A stretch of 64,000 nucleotides of DNA, taken from assembly GCA_950295325.1 (NCBI GenBank), contig OX485806.1, forward strand, positions 35,402,001 through 35,466,000, given 5' to 3'. The DNA comes from Polytrichum commune (lineage: Eukaryota; Streptophyta; Polytrichopsida; Polytrichales; Polytrichaceae). The notes under the pieces were generated by a model. It searched no databases, had not been told where the DNA came from, and worked only from the letters and a program-made list of their open reading frames with translations. Positions 36,420 to 48,419 of the stretch are shown one piece after another. Position 1 is the first letter of the stretch; every line of letters begins with the position of its first letter. Made by a program: the position numbers and the translations under genes.

Positions 36420-38361
36420 TTGGGAGAACTAGAGTAGAGAGGAGTATCACAGCACAACGACAATGGAAGAAACAGTTAGAGTAGAGTAGCAGGGGTGGGG
36501 ACTGGGGACTCGGGGGTCAGCTATCATACTGTAGGTGGACCGTTGTTTAGTTCCCCAGTCCCTCAGGAGGAGTATGTATGTAATGGTGGTCACTGGTCAC
36601 CGTAGTAGCAATGTGCCGTTCAACGGCCCTGCAGCGGGGAACGCACCGACCTGGCGCAGGGGAACGCCGGGAACGCCAGCTCCCCACACAATAGTGACTC
36701 GTGTTGATGAGGAGTGCAGTGGTGACTGCGCGCCAGTGATGTGGCGCCCCCGCGAAGCATCTCACTGCCTTGCCTTCACTTATTAGTGCACTGCTGTTAG
36801 TAGTGAGTAACTTATTAGTGGTTTAGTGAAAGCGCGTCAGCAATGTGGCGCCCCCGCCCTTCGTGGACGCAGCGCGGGCATCCCTCGGGCAGCCCCCTGC
36901 AAAGGAATACGGACGGGGCAAGGCAAGGCAGGGCAGGCAGGCAGCAGGGGACGGGCGGGCAGGAAAAGTTGTTGGAGGGGGTAGAATGAAGAGAGGCCAG
37001 GCCGCGAGCGGCGGCCTTCAAGGCGCCCCGAATTTCCGTCGCGCGCGTCGATCGGAGCCCCGGCGCAGTGGCATGGCTCCGTCGCTGTAGCAGCTGGCAA
37101 GATTGGGGGGAGATGCACAGCGTAAGCCCCGCAATCCATCCGATACCTGGGGCGCATCGCATGATCATTCATCAGCATAGCATAGCCTAGCACAGCACAG
37201 CTGCCTCTGGCTGTCTGTCATCCTGCCATCCTGCCTCTAGCTGTCAGTGCACTCTGCAAGAACGCCATTATTAAAGTCGCTCACCTTCTGCTATCCCTAT
37301 AGAGCTGGCATCACCGAATTACCCTGCCTAGCTGCTCGAGTCGTGTCCCTTCCTTTACTTTGCTAACATTCACTTTCAAGAACCTACGCTCTCCACTCTA
37401 CGTCTTGCTCTCTGCATTGCTCAAGCTTTCCGCTTTTCTAGCCCCCTGTCGCAGTAGCCGGAGCGTGGTATGTGGAAGGATTCTTTCTGTGTAATTTGAG
37501 CCCGGCTCGATCACCGGCGGGGGAAGTGATTCGTAGATACGGCGTTAGTGGCACGCTGGCGCAGGGTGTCAGATGCGTATTGAAGAGCTTCAGGTTGTGA
37601 GGAGGTTGTTGAGGGTTGTGGTCCAAGGCAACAGAGTGCACAGCTGATCTGGAAGGAGGAGTGGCGCTTTTGATGTGGGTGATGAGGGTGAGGGGAATAA
37701 GCTGGTAGAGGATACTTGTTCACGGGAGCGAAGAAGTTGGCATGCAGTAGTCCGCCTGGCTCCGTTGCTTCTTCCAGGTGGCCGCATTGAGGAAAGTTTG
37801 TAAAGGCTGTGCATCTCTGCTTCTACTTTACGGAGGCTCTTCTCCTTAAGCTGTCCTTAAACAGGAGCTCTTTCTGTTGCATTGCACTCATTCTTCTTCT
37901 CAAGAAAGTATTGTCTTTGCTGCGGACATATTTGTGGAAGAAGAGCGCGTACATGTGGGGTATGGTCTGCATTGTCAGGTCGCTCACGCTGTTGGACTTG
38001 GAAGATCCTGTTTTCGGGCTTGTGATCGCTCTCACAGATTGAACAGGAAGTGACGATCTCTGGATGCTCTGTTTTCTGCTCTCCTGCGTCCATCACGGTA
38101 TTCGTGGAGAGGGGGCAATTTGTATTCTGCACTCGTGCTTGGGGCATCCTAAACACTGCGTCTCTCAACCATATCTTTCTTTTCCCCCTTTTTACTCTCT
38201 TGGATAGTTTATCTTTTGCGTATAAAGGGAACTGCACTGGAAAATAGAAACTCTGCTCTTGATTTTTTTTAATATGACTTTCGATTACATAGTTAGTGTC
38301 TGAGACTTGGTTAAGTTGGGACCGGAAATTCTCCCACATTGTTCGCACTGCGCTTGCACGA
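36420..38361 (+). promoter_or_regulatory. GC-rich zone upstream of the xylosyltransferase gene
   Basis: Base composition changes abruptly here: about 36600-37120 is GC- and CpG-rich in a window that is otherwise AT-rich. It is the only such zone next to a host gene and lies 1.4-1.9 kb 5' of the xylosyltransferase ATG. It probably holds the promoter and perhaps untranslated exons. The open frames in it show no domain. No TATA box or start site could be fixed. Confidence 0.4.
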
Positions 38362-38439
38362 ATGCCACTTCTGTGCGCCTACTTGAGCGTCGGTCTCCTG
38401 ATGAAGCAAGGAGTCTACCCCGGCGCTCGAAGCGCCTGA
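38362..38439 (+). other. Candidate upstream ORF, 25 codons
   Basis: An ATG at 38362 opens a 25-codon frame (start MPLLCAYLSV, end GARSA) that stops 79 bp before the main ATG. A second in-frame ATG lies at 38401. If this part is in the mature mRNA it would be a leader ORF. A possible 3' splice site (TATTACAG, about 38456-38463) lies between it and the main start, so the leader structure is uncertain. Confidence 0.3.
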
Positions 38440-38518
38440 ACACTGTGCGCAAGTGATATTACAGAAGCAGGGGGTGGCTCATCGAAGACTAAAAGTGTTT
38501 GTTAACACTTAGGTCACC

Positions 38519-40028
38519 ATGATAAAGACACCGAGTCTGAGCAGCTTGATGTCGACGCCGAAAGGACGTCGTCTTCAAAGGACTATAAACAATGCGAAGA
38601 TTACAGTGATGTGCGGCCTTATGACCATCTTAGTTTTGCGTGGAACAATAGGCGCTGGTCAATTTGGTACCCCTGCACAGGATTTTGAGGAAATAAGGGC
38701 ACATCTGAGGTCCGCAACGCAGGAATATCGGGCCGCACGAGCCCTGGCTCAAATTGAAGAGGATGACGGCTTAACAAGCGAGAGGCTACCGCTGGAGAAT
38801 GATGTAGATGAGGAGACGAAAAGAGACTCTTCGAAACCGTACAGTCTCGGGCCCAAGATAACGGACTGGGATAGTGAGAGGGAGCAGTGGAAGGCAGAGA
38901 ATTCTGGTAGCAGCATTACTACTCTGAACGGGAGACCACGGGTGCTACTTGTGACAGGCTCACAACCTTCTAGCTGTGAGAATCCGGACGGCGATCACTT
39001 CCTTTTGAAGTCTATTAAGAATAAAATTGATTACGCGCGGTTGCACAATGTCGAGATCTTCTACAACATGGCACATCTGGATCAAGAGATGTCGGGCTTC
39101 TGGGCTAAGCTCCCGCTGCTGAGGAAGCTCATGTTGACCAACCCTCAGGTTGAATGGATTTGGTGGATGGACAGTGACGCCTTGTTCACGGATATGTTGT
39201 TCGAAGTACCTATCGAGAAGTACGAGGACTACAATTTAGTTATGCACGGTTTTGATGAGAAAATTTACAAGCAGAGGCTCTGGACTGGTTTGAACACCGG
39301 GAGTTTCTTCATCCGGAATTGTCAGTGGTCTCTTGATCTCTTGGACGCTTGGGCCCCTATGGGACCTAAGGGCATTATCAGAGACCAAGCAGGTAATGGT
39401 TTATTCATATCTTACTCTGCACACACTTTTTTAGTTGCTCATTTTTGCAAATACAAGCAACGTTGAAGAGTGGTTCGACGTTTTCTCTGCGATGATAGGC
39501 TAAGGTTGAGGCTTATGTTGAAATTTATGTTGTATTTCGAGGCTGGCGTTCTGACTGGTGTTCTGACGTGCAGGGGTAATGCTTTCCCAGAACCTTACCG
39601 GGAGAGCCAATTTTGAGGCTGATGATCAGTCTGCTCTCGTGTACCTTCTAATTACGCAAAAACAAGAGTGGGCAGGCAAAGTATTCTTGGAAAACTCCTA
39701 CTATCTTCATGGCTACTGGGTTGATTTGGTTGGCAAGTTCGTAGAGAAAAATTCGAATCAGCCAGGACTTGGGAATGATAGGTGGCCCTTTGTAACACAT
39801 TTTGTCGGGTGCAAGCCATGCTTAAAAACTGGAGGTGATTATCCCGTGGACACATGCTTCAGGCAAATGGAGAGAGCTTTCGATTTTGCGGATAACCAAA
39901 TTCTCGATGCGCTTGGTTTTCGACACAGGAAGCTTGGCTCTTCTAAAGTGACTCGAATTAGGGAGGATTCTGCTCATCCTTTGAAGCTACGAGGGAAGTT
40001 ATTAGACACTCTTCCACTCGTACAATAG
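38519..40028 (+). CDS. XXT: Xyloglucan 6-xylosyltransferase (GT34), two exons
   Basis: GT34 enzyme expected to transfer xylose from UDP-xylose to the glucan backbone of xyloglucan in the Golgi. Exon 1 is 38519-39392. A 181-bp GT-AG intron (39393-39573) follows, and exon 2 is 39574-40028, giving 442 aa, close to the usual 450-460. Residues about 28-46 form one membrane anchor after a basic N-terminus, the type II topology of the family. The catalytic domain starts near residue 140 (PRVLLVTGSQP) and has the DxD motif DSD at 218-220 within WWMDSDALF. It also has the family blocks GLNTGSFF, DAWAPMGPKG, FEADDQSALVYLL, YYLHGYW and THFVGCKPC. The splice joins the partial codon cleanly inside the IRDQAG block. 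The ATG context is CACCATGA. The gene is convergent with the Obg gene downstream. Galactomannan galactosyltransferases are in the same family, but these blocks fit XXT better. Confidence 0.9.
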
Positions 40029-41209
40029 ATAGTGTGTTGATTAGTTTACGAACGAGGAGTTTTAGATCTCTCCACTGAGAATTTTTTTCTTCACCTAGGA
40101 TATATCGCCAACGCTCGACACTGACTGACATACACAGGAAAGGGGTGATCAACCCTTACAGCCTCCAATTAGGAACCAGCAGATGCAAGAGAGACATGTG
40201 CCATTGCCTGTTGACCTCTCTGTGCATCTTCTGGTTCTTCGCATGTACTATACCAGAGAGCCTAGCCCATCCTATTCTTCTAGAATCAGAGATGATATTA
40301 AGTACTACCAATCCACTATATTCTTTGACATAAAACGCCTCTACTGTGGCACTTTTGGCTTGTCTACAAATGCCGGCATGCCTTCTACTTCTTGCAATGT
40401 AATGTAGTTCACGCCATTTCCTCCTATATCTGTAAACCGAGATATTGTTGTTTTGTTTGTTGCGGATTGTGGCTTGATCCATTGCAATTGTGTTCTTGAC
40501 ATCACAAGCTTGGTGCGATGGTCTGTTATCTTATTTACCAGCGTACAGAATGCGACAGTTAGGTTCATAGCGTGACGTCTCATTGTTTGCCCTAAAAGCT
40601 TTCACTGTTTAGGACCGTTCACCAGTATGCATGTTTGTGCATTCTAAGTACTTTATATGTTTTGCGAATTGCTCTAAATTTGAACTAAAAACTTGAACGA
40701 GAGTCGAAGAAGGCAAACTATAAGGCGAGTGAGGTCAAGTTGTAGTTGGAGATCCAAATCCATCAAACTTTGAAAGTTTGGTAGTTGCATAATCTCTAGG
40801 GCTCTATGAGGTTTGAGTGACTTCCAAATATTGACTATTTATCTTTTGTTAGTGTCTTGCGGCCTTTAACACCATTCGCGTTAACCATTAAGTCAGTTCT
40901 CTGTTGCCCCCCCGATTTTACTTTTGTAAGGAATTATCCAAGTTTGCTGCAAAAATTTTGTTAATTGGAATCTCATCTTGTTATTTTCGGCATGTAAGAA
41001 TGTAAAATTCAATTGTGCTGTAAAATCTCTGAATCTGGGGTTTTGAAAGAGATGGATTTGAGGGTGGTGACCCTTTGATGTAGTTTTAAATTGCAACATG
41101 TTTGATGGAATCAGCTTTCAGCTCCTAAGGGAACATCATCGTCCATTGTTCATGAAGAATCTTGTTGAGGTTGGAACATTATGTTGCTTGTAATCATATT
41201 GCTGTAAGG
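40029..41209. other. 3' flank of the xylosyltransferase gene
   Basis: Probably contains the 3' UTR in its first few hundred bases. No further gene was recognised. Open frames on the minus strand at 40156-40583 show no domain. Confidence 0.4.
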
Positions 41210-41370
41210 CTTAGACTTACATGAATGTATAAGGTTTGAATATATCCATTTTCTTTGTGGGAGTTTAGGTATCTCGTATTCATGGTGGAGAAATGCAATA
41301 AAGAGCACAGCAAGGGATGAGAGCAACCATCCCACTCCAAGCATTGTTCAAATGCCTTTCATGTATGTAT
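41210..41370 (+). repeat. Dispersed repeat shared with about 5625-5790 (inverted)
   Basis: The segment containing AGCAACCATCCCACTCCAAG and CATTGTTCAAATGCCTTT matches the reverse complement of about 5630-5690 (AGCAACCATCTCACTCCAAG, CATTGTTCGTATGCCTTT). Weaker similarity continues to about 5790. Both copies lie beside truncated Copia coding relics. Confidence 0.5.
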
Positions 41371-41397
41371 GTTTGCTTATGCGATTTGATCTCTAGT

Positions 41398-41690
41398 TTT
41401 AGTGCGCTTCGATAGGTGATGCTTCAAGAGAGGAAACCCCTAGGTGATGATGCCGCAATAATTTTGCGGTAAGACAAATGGACAATCTATCTTGCAGCAA
41501 AGACGTGTTACTATTATAGCAAACTGAGCCACATTGTATGTTTTTGCTACAAGGCAAACAATGCAAAAGATGATGACAATGCATTCGCAATGCAACATGG
41601 AACACATTCTGAGGCTATGTGTATATGGATCATGGATTCGAGGGCAACAAAGCATATGACCTGGGCATCATGGGAGTAACAATGTTGGAT
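41398..41690 (+). pseudogene. Copia gag zinc-knuckle and protease relic
   Basis: On the plus strand, broken frames read DDAA and then CYYYSKLSHIVCF (a damaged CCHC knuckle). They continue with KANNAKDDDNAFAM and WIMDSRATKHMT around the protease active site, which is DSG in the intact copy and DSR here. The order and spacing match the 55.2-55.5 kb part of the intact element. Only this fragment of about 290 bp is recognisable. Confidence 0.75.
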
Positions 41691-43711
41691 TAGTACCACA
41701 CGGCATTTTCAACAATGAATTAGCAGATCTGAACATAATCAACTCTTTTTGCTAACTCAATACCATCAACAATATGTACTATCCAGACACTTTGACCTAC
41801 AAAGAAACAATTCAGCACATGAGCATTTCGGCATTCTAATTTGGCTTCTCGTACAATGTAGTATCTTAGTACTGGTGGATCCAAGTGGTTGATCAATAAA
41901 TCTACATAATCATGATCCCACATACATGCAGCCCAAAATTAAGGCAAATTGACACTCATGCATCACTGATCGGCATTCTAATTTGGCTGCCCACACAATC
42001 TAAGTATTGCACCTACTTAAGGCTAACTCTTATCAACATTGCCTAAGAATGTGATCACCTGCTTGCATTTTGGTAGCAACTTAACAACCTCCCGACAATT
42101 GCCTCACAATGACCTGATGCAACATCAACAAACTCCCAACAAAAGCCTTACAACAACCCAATGCCCCACCCACAAGGTTGCCGATTGAGGTCATACGAAG
42201 CATCAACCAACCCTCTGCAAGCTTCTCTCCATTAGGCATGCATTGACAACCAATCCCTAAACCAACATGATCCAATCTTGGCTATCACCATGCCAAGGAT
42301 CTGCTAATACAGGCTCTCAATCAATGTACAAGCGCATGCATTAACCTGAAGAACCATTTCAAGAGGTGGTCTAAACTGACTCAATCGTTGGCAAGACCAA
42401 GTGCAGCTAATCCCAAACCCTACTGGATTTGGTGAGATAGACATGTCTTTGGTACCCAACACAACATAGTGATGCCGAGGGAAGCCTAATTTCAACACCT
42501 CATGGGCCCACATGCACTGTGAGTCCATGGGTCGATATTGGGTACAGCTTTTGGGGGGGAGGGGGACTGCATTACCCACCTCTACCTTATTAACCATCGA
42601 ATAGTGTTATGTCAGACTGCTTGCATGTGTCCATTTCTTGTCTGCCAATATACAATTTGTTTTTGTTTCCACCAAATTGTACCATAATTTACATTGCCTA
42701 ATATCACTTATAGAAGCCTACTCTCATAAGCCCCTCGTATTAGTATCAAATAAATATTCCAATTCTGTCAGTTGTGAAAAAAGGTAGGTGAAACAAAACC
42801 CATTTGTATCAGAGGGTAACGGGGAGGGAATCATCACATATGAGCATACCTTTCACCCATCCAACATAAAAACTTCATCCCGTCTAGACTGGTGGCTAAT
42901 CCATCTATAATGACTTGGACTACACTGATTTGGGGCATTTAAAGCTAAGTCCGGGGTCGAATTAATTAAAATTAGAAAACTCCTGGCTTCATACTATTTC
43001 AGAGTTTTCATGTTGGGTAAATGAGGTACGCTGGTATATGATAATTCCATCTCCGAGGGTAAGCAGCTATTGTTGATTCACCATGTTCAGTAGATAGAAA
43101 ATCGACCAGACCACTTGAAATAATAATAGGAGGAATGCCATGCACTTCAATCAAAAGCCCTCTATATTGAGGAACTGGAGAAAAACGAAAAACCTGCTAA
43201 AGAAAAAGTCTTCCTCGTATTCCAAAGCCATTTCTCAATGTGGGTACCATCACGAAAATGAATGGTGCATTAAGAATGCATTCAGGGACTGTACTTTGCA
43301 TTCCAACAACAGGCATTGCTTGCCCCTTGCACTCCCAAAGTGCTGCTAAGTGACCTAGCCTTTCAGAGCCATGAACCTTGCAACAGAGCTCCTAATGGGC
43401 TGATTACAGAAGAGGCACTTATTCTTCTGCATGGGTAATGTATGTGAACGTAACAAAGAATTATGTGTGGACATCACTGGCACAAGCCAGACGAACCTTC
43501 ACATACTGGACCTGCTACTATACTGTGGAGTACCACTGGCTTATATGTTTGCTTTTGGCTGTTCAATCTGGCCCCTGGATTTGGGGTGACCCATTACACC
43601 ATTGTGTTGAAGTTGACTTGCAGGGCACACGCACTGTAAGAATTTAGCTCAACTGTAAGTAACAGAAATCAATGCCGAGCCTTGGTTCCCAGAGCTTACA
43701 AATTCCTAGAG
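41691..43711. other. Intergenic between the two host genes
   Basis: No coding motif was recognised, and the short frames at 43140-43349 and 43438-43647 show no domain. The part nearest 43711 is likely the 3' UTR of the Obg gene. A G-rich run lies at about 42553-42565. Confidence 0.4.
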
Positions 43712-46163
43712 CTAAGGCTTGGGGATAACAATTCTTTGGGCATCAACCAACTCTCTCAAACCTTCTCTTAACTCCTTGGTACCTTCCTCCAAAACTGCAC
43801 ACACAGGATAGATAGGAATAGTACTTGCCACTCTCTGGCGCAGCTCTGCCAGTGCGAGATCAGTCCCTGGCTCATCAATCTTATTAGCCACAACCAAAGC
43901 CGGGCGTGTTGATAGCCCTGCTTCATATTTCTCAAGTTCAAACCTGAGTTCGTCTAGCTGATCCCATGGCAGAGGACCTTTCTTATCCCCAATTCCTGCA
44001 GATAAATCCAGCACATATGCTAGAGCCTTGGTCCGCTCTATGTGCCGCAAAAATGCATAACCTAATCCACGATTCTGATGTGCTCCATTAATCAGTCCAG
44101 GAATGTCTGCCACTGTCATTGAAAAGGAATCTTCATACTCTAATTTCCCAATGTTGGGTCTTAGTGTCGTGAAAGCATAGTGTCCGACAGCAGGTTTTGC
44201 TCTTGAAATTGCACCAAGAAGGGTACTTTTTCCTGCGTTTGGAGCACCCACTAAGCCTACATCAGCTATAGTTTTGAGCTCAAGCACCAACACCGCCTCT
44301 GAACCAGATGAACCATTCTCGTGCTCAAGGCTTGGGAGCAATTTCTGTCGACCAAAACCCCTCGCATAGGCTGCATTTCCACGTCCACCTGTTCCTCCAG
44401 ACGCCATCACTAAACTCTGCCCAGGTGTAACAAACTCAGCGACTGAATACTCCAGTATTGCTGACTTCCTGCTCACGGTATGCTCAACTTGCTGACGTTC
44501 ATCTTCCTCGACATCTACAACATGTTCAATACCTTCATCCACTACATTCTCATCTTTAGAGTACGCATCTCCTGCCACGATACCTAAAAAAAAATCTCGA
44601 CATGTGTTAATAGACAGAGATACACATCGTTGATACAGAATACTGTCGACCTTGGTTCACAAAAACTTCAATTTCGGTTTAATGACCAGATGCGTACCAC
44701 GGCGACCTTCACCGTAACTTGATAAATCTGCTATAACTGGAGGCAAAAAATAGTCACCTGAGGAATCCTCCTCCCCAAATGTGCGCCCTTCATCACCTTG
44801 AACAATTCCAGTTCTTGAGACCAAGCCAAGTACTTTACCTCCTGCACTTCCAATCTCCATTGTGCTGTGTTCATCCCCGGGATTCTCCACCTGATAAAAC
44901 CCTTCTCTTTCATTGACCAATAGCCCACTTTGTTCCCCTCTGCGCTTGTCGAGACACAAACTGTCCAGCCATGAAGCAGAAATTGCATCATCAATCCGGT
45001 CACCAACACCGTCATTCTCTACCTTCGAAATTGTGGTGTCTGGAGTAACTGAAGGTTGCTCCAAAGAAGGAACCGATCCCGACACAAGGTGCACGACAGT
45101 GCCAACTGGCACTTGCACTACCTGCATCAATAAATAGCAGTACGCGTTCCACAAATTTGTTGAGAACCAAGGCATTCGATGTCAGTTACAAAAGAGAAAA
45201 ATTTAAAACTCTGTGCTGGTTTACCTTATCAACACCTCTGCTGCCGACTCTACGCTTTGAAGAACCTTGCCCGCCCTTTTTCCCGCTCTGCAAGAAGAAC
45301 CAGACATGAATAATGCCACCCAACTTGCACCTCGCATACTGCTCAATGTAAGAGTGACTGTCTCCGGAATGAATAATGCTGAAGTAATTAGAACTTGTGA
45401 AATTACAGTACACTGAAATTGATTGTGGAGGATCCATACTAGGTGATGCTGCAGGTTACTTAGGTCCCAGATAGCCCCTGAGCAGATCAGAATAACATCT
45501 CCACCTTTTCCTCCATTCCCTCCTGCATTTGTGTCGCGGCCGTTCAGCCATCAAACTGGTGTCACCAAGAAAAATTCAGTTGCACTGCTCATCTACCTCC
45601 ACACTCAAAATTCTAATTCCAAAAGGCTTTCCCTTAAATCTGAGAATACAATATATTTCATGTATCCCCAAAACGTTTCGATAGACCACTTTCGACTGGA
45701 AATTTCAGACGTGAGAGGGAATTGAAGCTGTATTGTCCACCATCTAAAGCCAACGTGAAACCGATTGCTTACCATCGGCAACACCATGCCGAGAATGTCT
45801 ACTCTTACGAAAGCTGGTGCAGCCAGAGCCTCCCTGCCCACCCGTAACATGAAGACGAAATCGGTCTACCATTTTGCGTTCCTAGGCACCACCACATGCA
45901 CTCTCTAAGTTAGGTGAGAACCAAAAAACAAAGAAGTTGAAGCTGAAAGGCGTGAAAAATGGCAGGAGGTGTACCTGCAGCGGAGCACGTTTGCCCTTTT
46001 TAGGGGATGCGGTGTCGGAGAAAGAGGCGGTTGTGCCTGCATTAAGGCCTAAAAGGCAGTGCAATTGAAAGGCCGAGAGACATGAACGCTGATTGTGCAT
46101 CCATACGGAATAAGGTGTGAAGGACGAAGGGAGAAAGCGCATCATCTTCACGAAGGGAGGCAT
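43712..46163 (-). CDS. OBGM: Obg-family GTPase, mitochondrial type, six exons
   Basis: Obg/CgtA GTPases act in large ribosomal subunit assembly; the OBGM type serves mitochondria. Exons on the minus strand are 46163-45975, 45881-45773, 45522-45440, 45287-45225, 45121-44698 and 44583-43712. All five introns (93-250 bp) are GT-AG, and the frame is kept through 579 aa. Residues 1-63 form a basic, acid-poor presequence. The Gly-rich Obg fold starts near 67 (MVDRFRLHVTGGQGG, then GGNGGKGGDVIL). A long variable acidic insert (about 165-335) splits it before GGTGGRGNAAYARG. The G domain has G1 GAPNAGKST (402-410), switch Thr pair 428-429, G3 DIPG (449-452) and G4 NKID (523-526). There is no chloroplast OBGC-type C-terminal extension, which supports OBGM. 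The start is the first in-frame ATG. Organelle targeting is inferred. Confidence 0.92.
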
Positions 46164-46204
46164 GGCGACGCCAGGATAAGAAAGCTCAACATCGACAAGC
46201 AGAA

Positions 46205-46235
46205 GGAGGTTAGGGCTTTAGGGTTTTAGAGGAGG
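46205..46235 (-). promoter_or_regulatory. Telo-box upstream of the Obg gene
   Basis: On the minus strand, CTAAAACCCTAAAGCCCTAA (46229-46210) lies about 50-65 bp upstream of the ATG. It contains the telo-box AAACCCTAA, which is common in promoters and leaders of plant genes for the translation machinery. GGCCC-type motifs (site II-like) follow upstream at about 46257-46292. This fits an Obg ribosome-assembly gene. Function is inferred from motif and position only. Confidence 0.5.
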
Positions 46236-46299
46236 ACGGGACTACTAGTCTAAATAAGGGCCACTTTATACACGGCCCGAGCACCGGCCCCATTCATGT

Positions 46300-47762
46300 T
46301 CTTTAAGCCCTCAACCCGGCCTCACTTATGAAGTCTTTTCGGCCCAACCTTGTCACTTGTCACATGTAAAGTGGTCCCCATTCTAGGACCCGATGGTCTC
46401 GACGGTTAAGTTTCATGAAACTTATCATGGTCAATGCCAGGTGTTCTTGAGCATTAGTTTCGACACATTTATGGTGGGGGATGACTTTTGTAAGCTTGTG
46501 GTTACATTGGGTCCCATTAAACTCTATCGGGTTCTTTGAATCCAATTCCGGTGTAAAAATGCTCCTATAAATTTATCTACCATGTTCAATGAATTAACCG
46601 ATGGGTGCGGTTTAGGGGGAAAATGAAGATTGTACTACTTTATGTATTCATTATTAAATATTCTATGTTTGTAGATATTCATTGGCTTCGTCCCGTTCGG
46701 GGCAGTGCTGACATTAACCATATATATTGGTGTGGGTTACCTAACATTGTACTAACATGTTAATGGGCATTTAAAAAAAATTCAAACTACATAAATTATA
46801 TAGACTTATGCACATCAAAGAACATGATAGTTGTGTCTTGGTGAAAGGGGTATTGTCAATATAAAGTTATAGCTACGGAAAACTCTAAATATTAAACTCC
46901 ACTAAGAAAACATGAAAGGTAGTGATCATTTTTTGCCATATAAGATGGTGTGCAAGGATGAACATAGTGGGTGCATGGAAACCGTTCCATTGTTTGTTAT
47001 TTTGTCACGCATAAGTTTACACTCAATGAATGTGTGTGGATGAATGTGAAACTGTAATAACAAATGCGCATGAAACCAAGTTATTTCACTCTATAATTCT
47101 TTTAAGAATCTTGATCAACCTATCTAAAACCTAAGTTAACTTGCTCTTTACATATAAGACACCTTGTTTTTAAATTAAAGATATTTTTACTTTTACATAA
47201 ATAAAGATTATTGTTAGGTTGTAAGTGCGTGTTTACTTTTGAGTTGTGTTAGTTGCACTTGGAATCAATCTTTTGCTTCTTTTGTGAATGAATTCAACTA
47301 AAGTGAAGTAGTATTTCCTTTAATACCTACACAAATAATTTTTTGGTCAATTTGGACACATGTGGACATTTCTAAGATTTGAAGGCATATATGAAGGTTC
47401 TTGTCAATGTGTAAAGTTCTTTTGTTAAAAAATTTTTGCACCATAGCCACCACTCATAGGAAGAACGTTGTAATTTTATTAGCGTTTTTCATTGTTGTCA
47501 AGATGGTCTTTAATTCTATATTGACCCTCATGCAATCTTCCATGCATTCTAACGATTTGTTTATTCTTTTAATAGTTTTTTTCTATTTGTGGGGCCATTC
47601 ACGATCAGGGTACTACTTTCGGGACAAAGGACTTAAGGACTTTGTCGCATTAATCTTGGTTTTTATCATGATTTACTATTATTTGATCAATAAATTTTAC
47701 ATAAATAAGTAGATAGTTCATAAGCTTTATCAAGAAAGATTTTTATTATTATTTAATAATCA
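46300..47762. other. AT-rich intergenic, nothing recognised
   Basis: The longest frame (47401-47712, +) encodes a hydrophobic AT-driven sequence without a known domain. No RNA gene was recognised. Confidence 0.4.
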
Positions 47763-47790
47763 CCCTAAACCCTAAACCCTAAACCCTAGG
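47763..47790 (+). repeat. Interstitial telomeric repeat (CCCTAAA)n
   Basis: CCCTAAA is repeated three times, followed by CCCTAGG. This is the plant-type telomere unit on its C-rich strand, in an AT-rich intergenic position between the host genes and the transposon pile-up. Confidence 0.85.
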
Positions 47791-48419
47791 CCACATCAGT
47801 GGCATTTTTTTGCTATTTAGGTGTGCATTGGTGGTCAATTATTTCTTGTTATGTATCTTGGTACCTTGGTAAAAGTGTCATGTGTCCATTCATATAAATT
47901 TTTTTGTCCAATTCTAATACTAGACGTTCCTTTTACGTGTGGCCGTGAGTATATGTATATTTGGACATGTTTGGTGCAACATGTAAAGTTGGGCAATTGC
48001 TATTCAATACATATTTGGTTCTATTGGTACGCACTTGAACGATGAGTGTGAGGAAAAAATTTGGGATTGTTTCGATTGATTCTTGTTGTCATTTTCATTC
48101 TTTGATCCTAAGGTGAACAATTAATACAACACTCCTGAATGTCCTTTAAGGAATCAAAAAGATATCTTAGATGATCCTATTCCTTCTAAATTAACTTTGT
48201 CAGTGTACTCGATATGGAGTATGAAATGTAGGTATGATCCAAAATATGCTTCACAATACAAATCTAAGCATACCAAGCATGTGAAGTTATCCAAAAAAAT
48301 CCGTTTTCCGTTAGACGGCCAAAAGTAGTACCCTAACCGTGAATGGGCCCTTGTAGATAACAATTCAACGCCTCGAACACGATTTGTTTGGAGGTTCAGA
48401 AGACAACAAGGATTTTTGT
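47791..48419. other. Intergenic with a short inverted pair
   Basis: The block at about 48318-48350 is the inverted partner of about 47593-47625 (core CCATTCACG, then AGGGTACTACTTT). The telomeric block lies between them. No gene was recognised. Confidence 0.4.

Noticed and set aside
36535-37193. Several overlapping frames in the GC-rich zone as a host gene
   Set aside because: Frames are open on both strands at once, with no domain and no splice logic. High GC alone explains them.
46205-46235. The telomere-like motif before the Obg gene as an interstitial telomeric repeat
   Set aside because: It is only one and a half units with a variant, and lies in the expected place for a telo-box promoter element.
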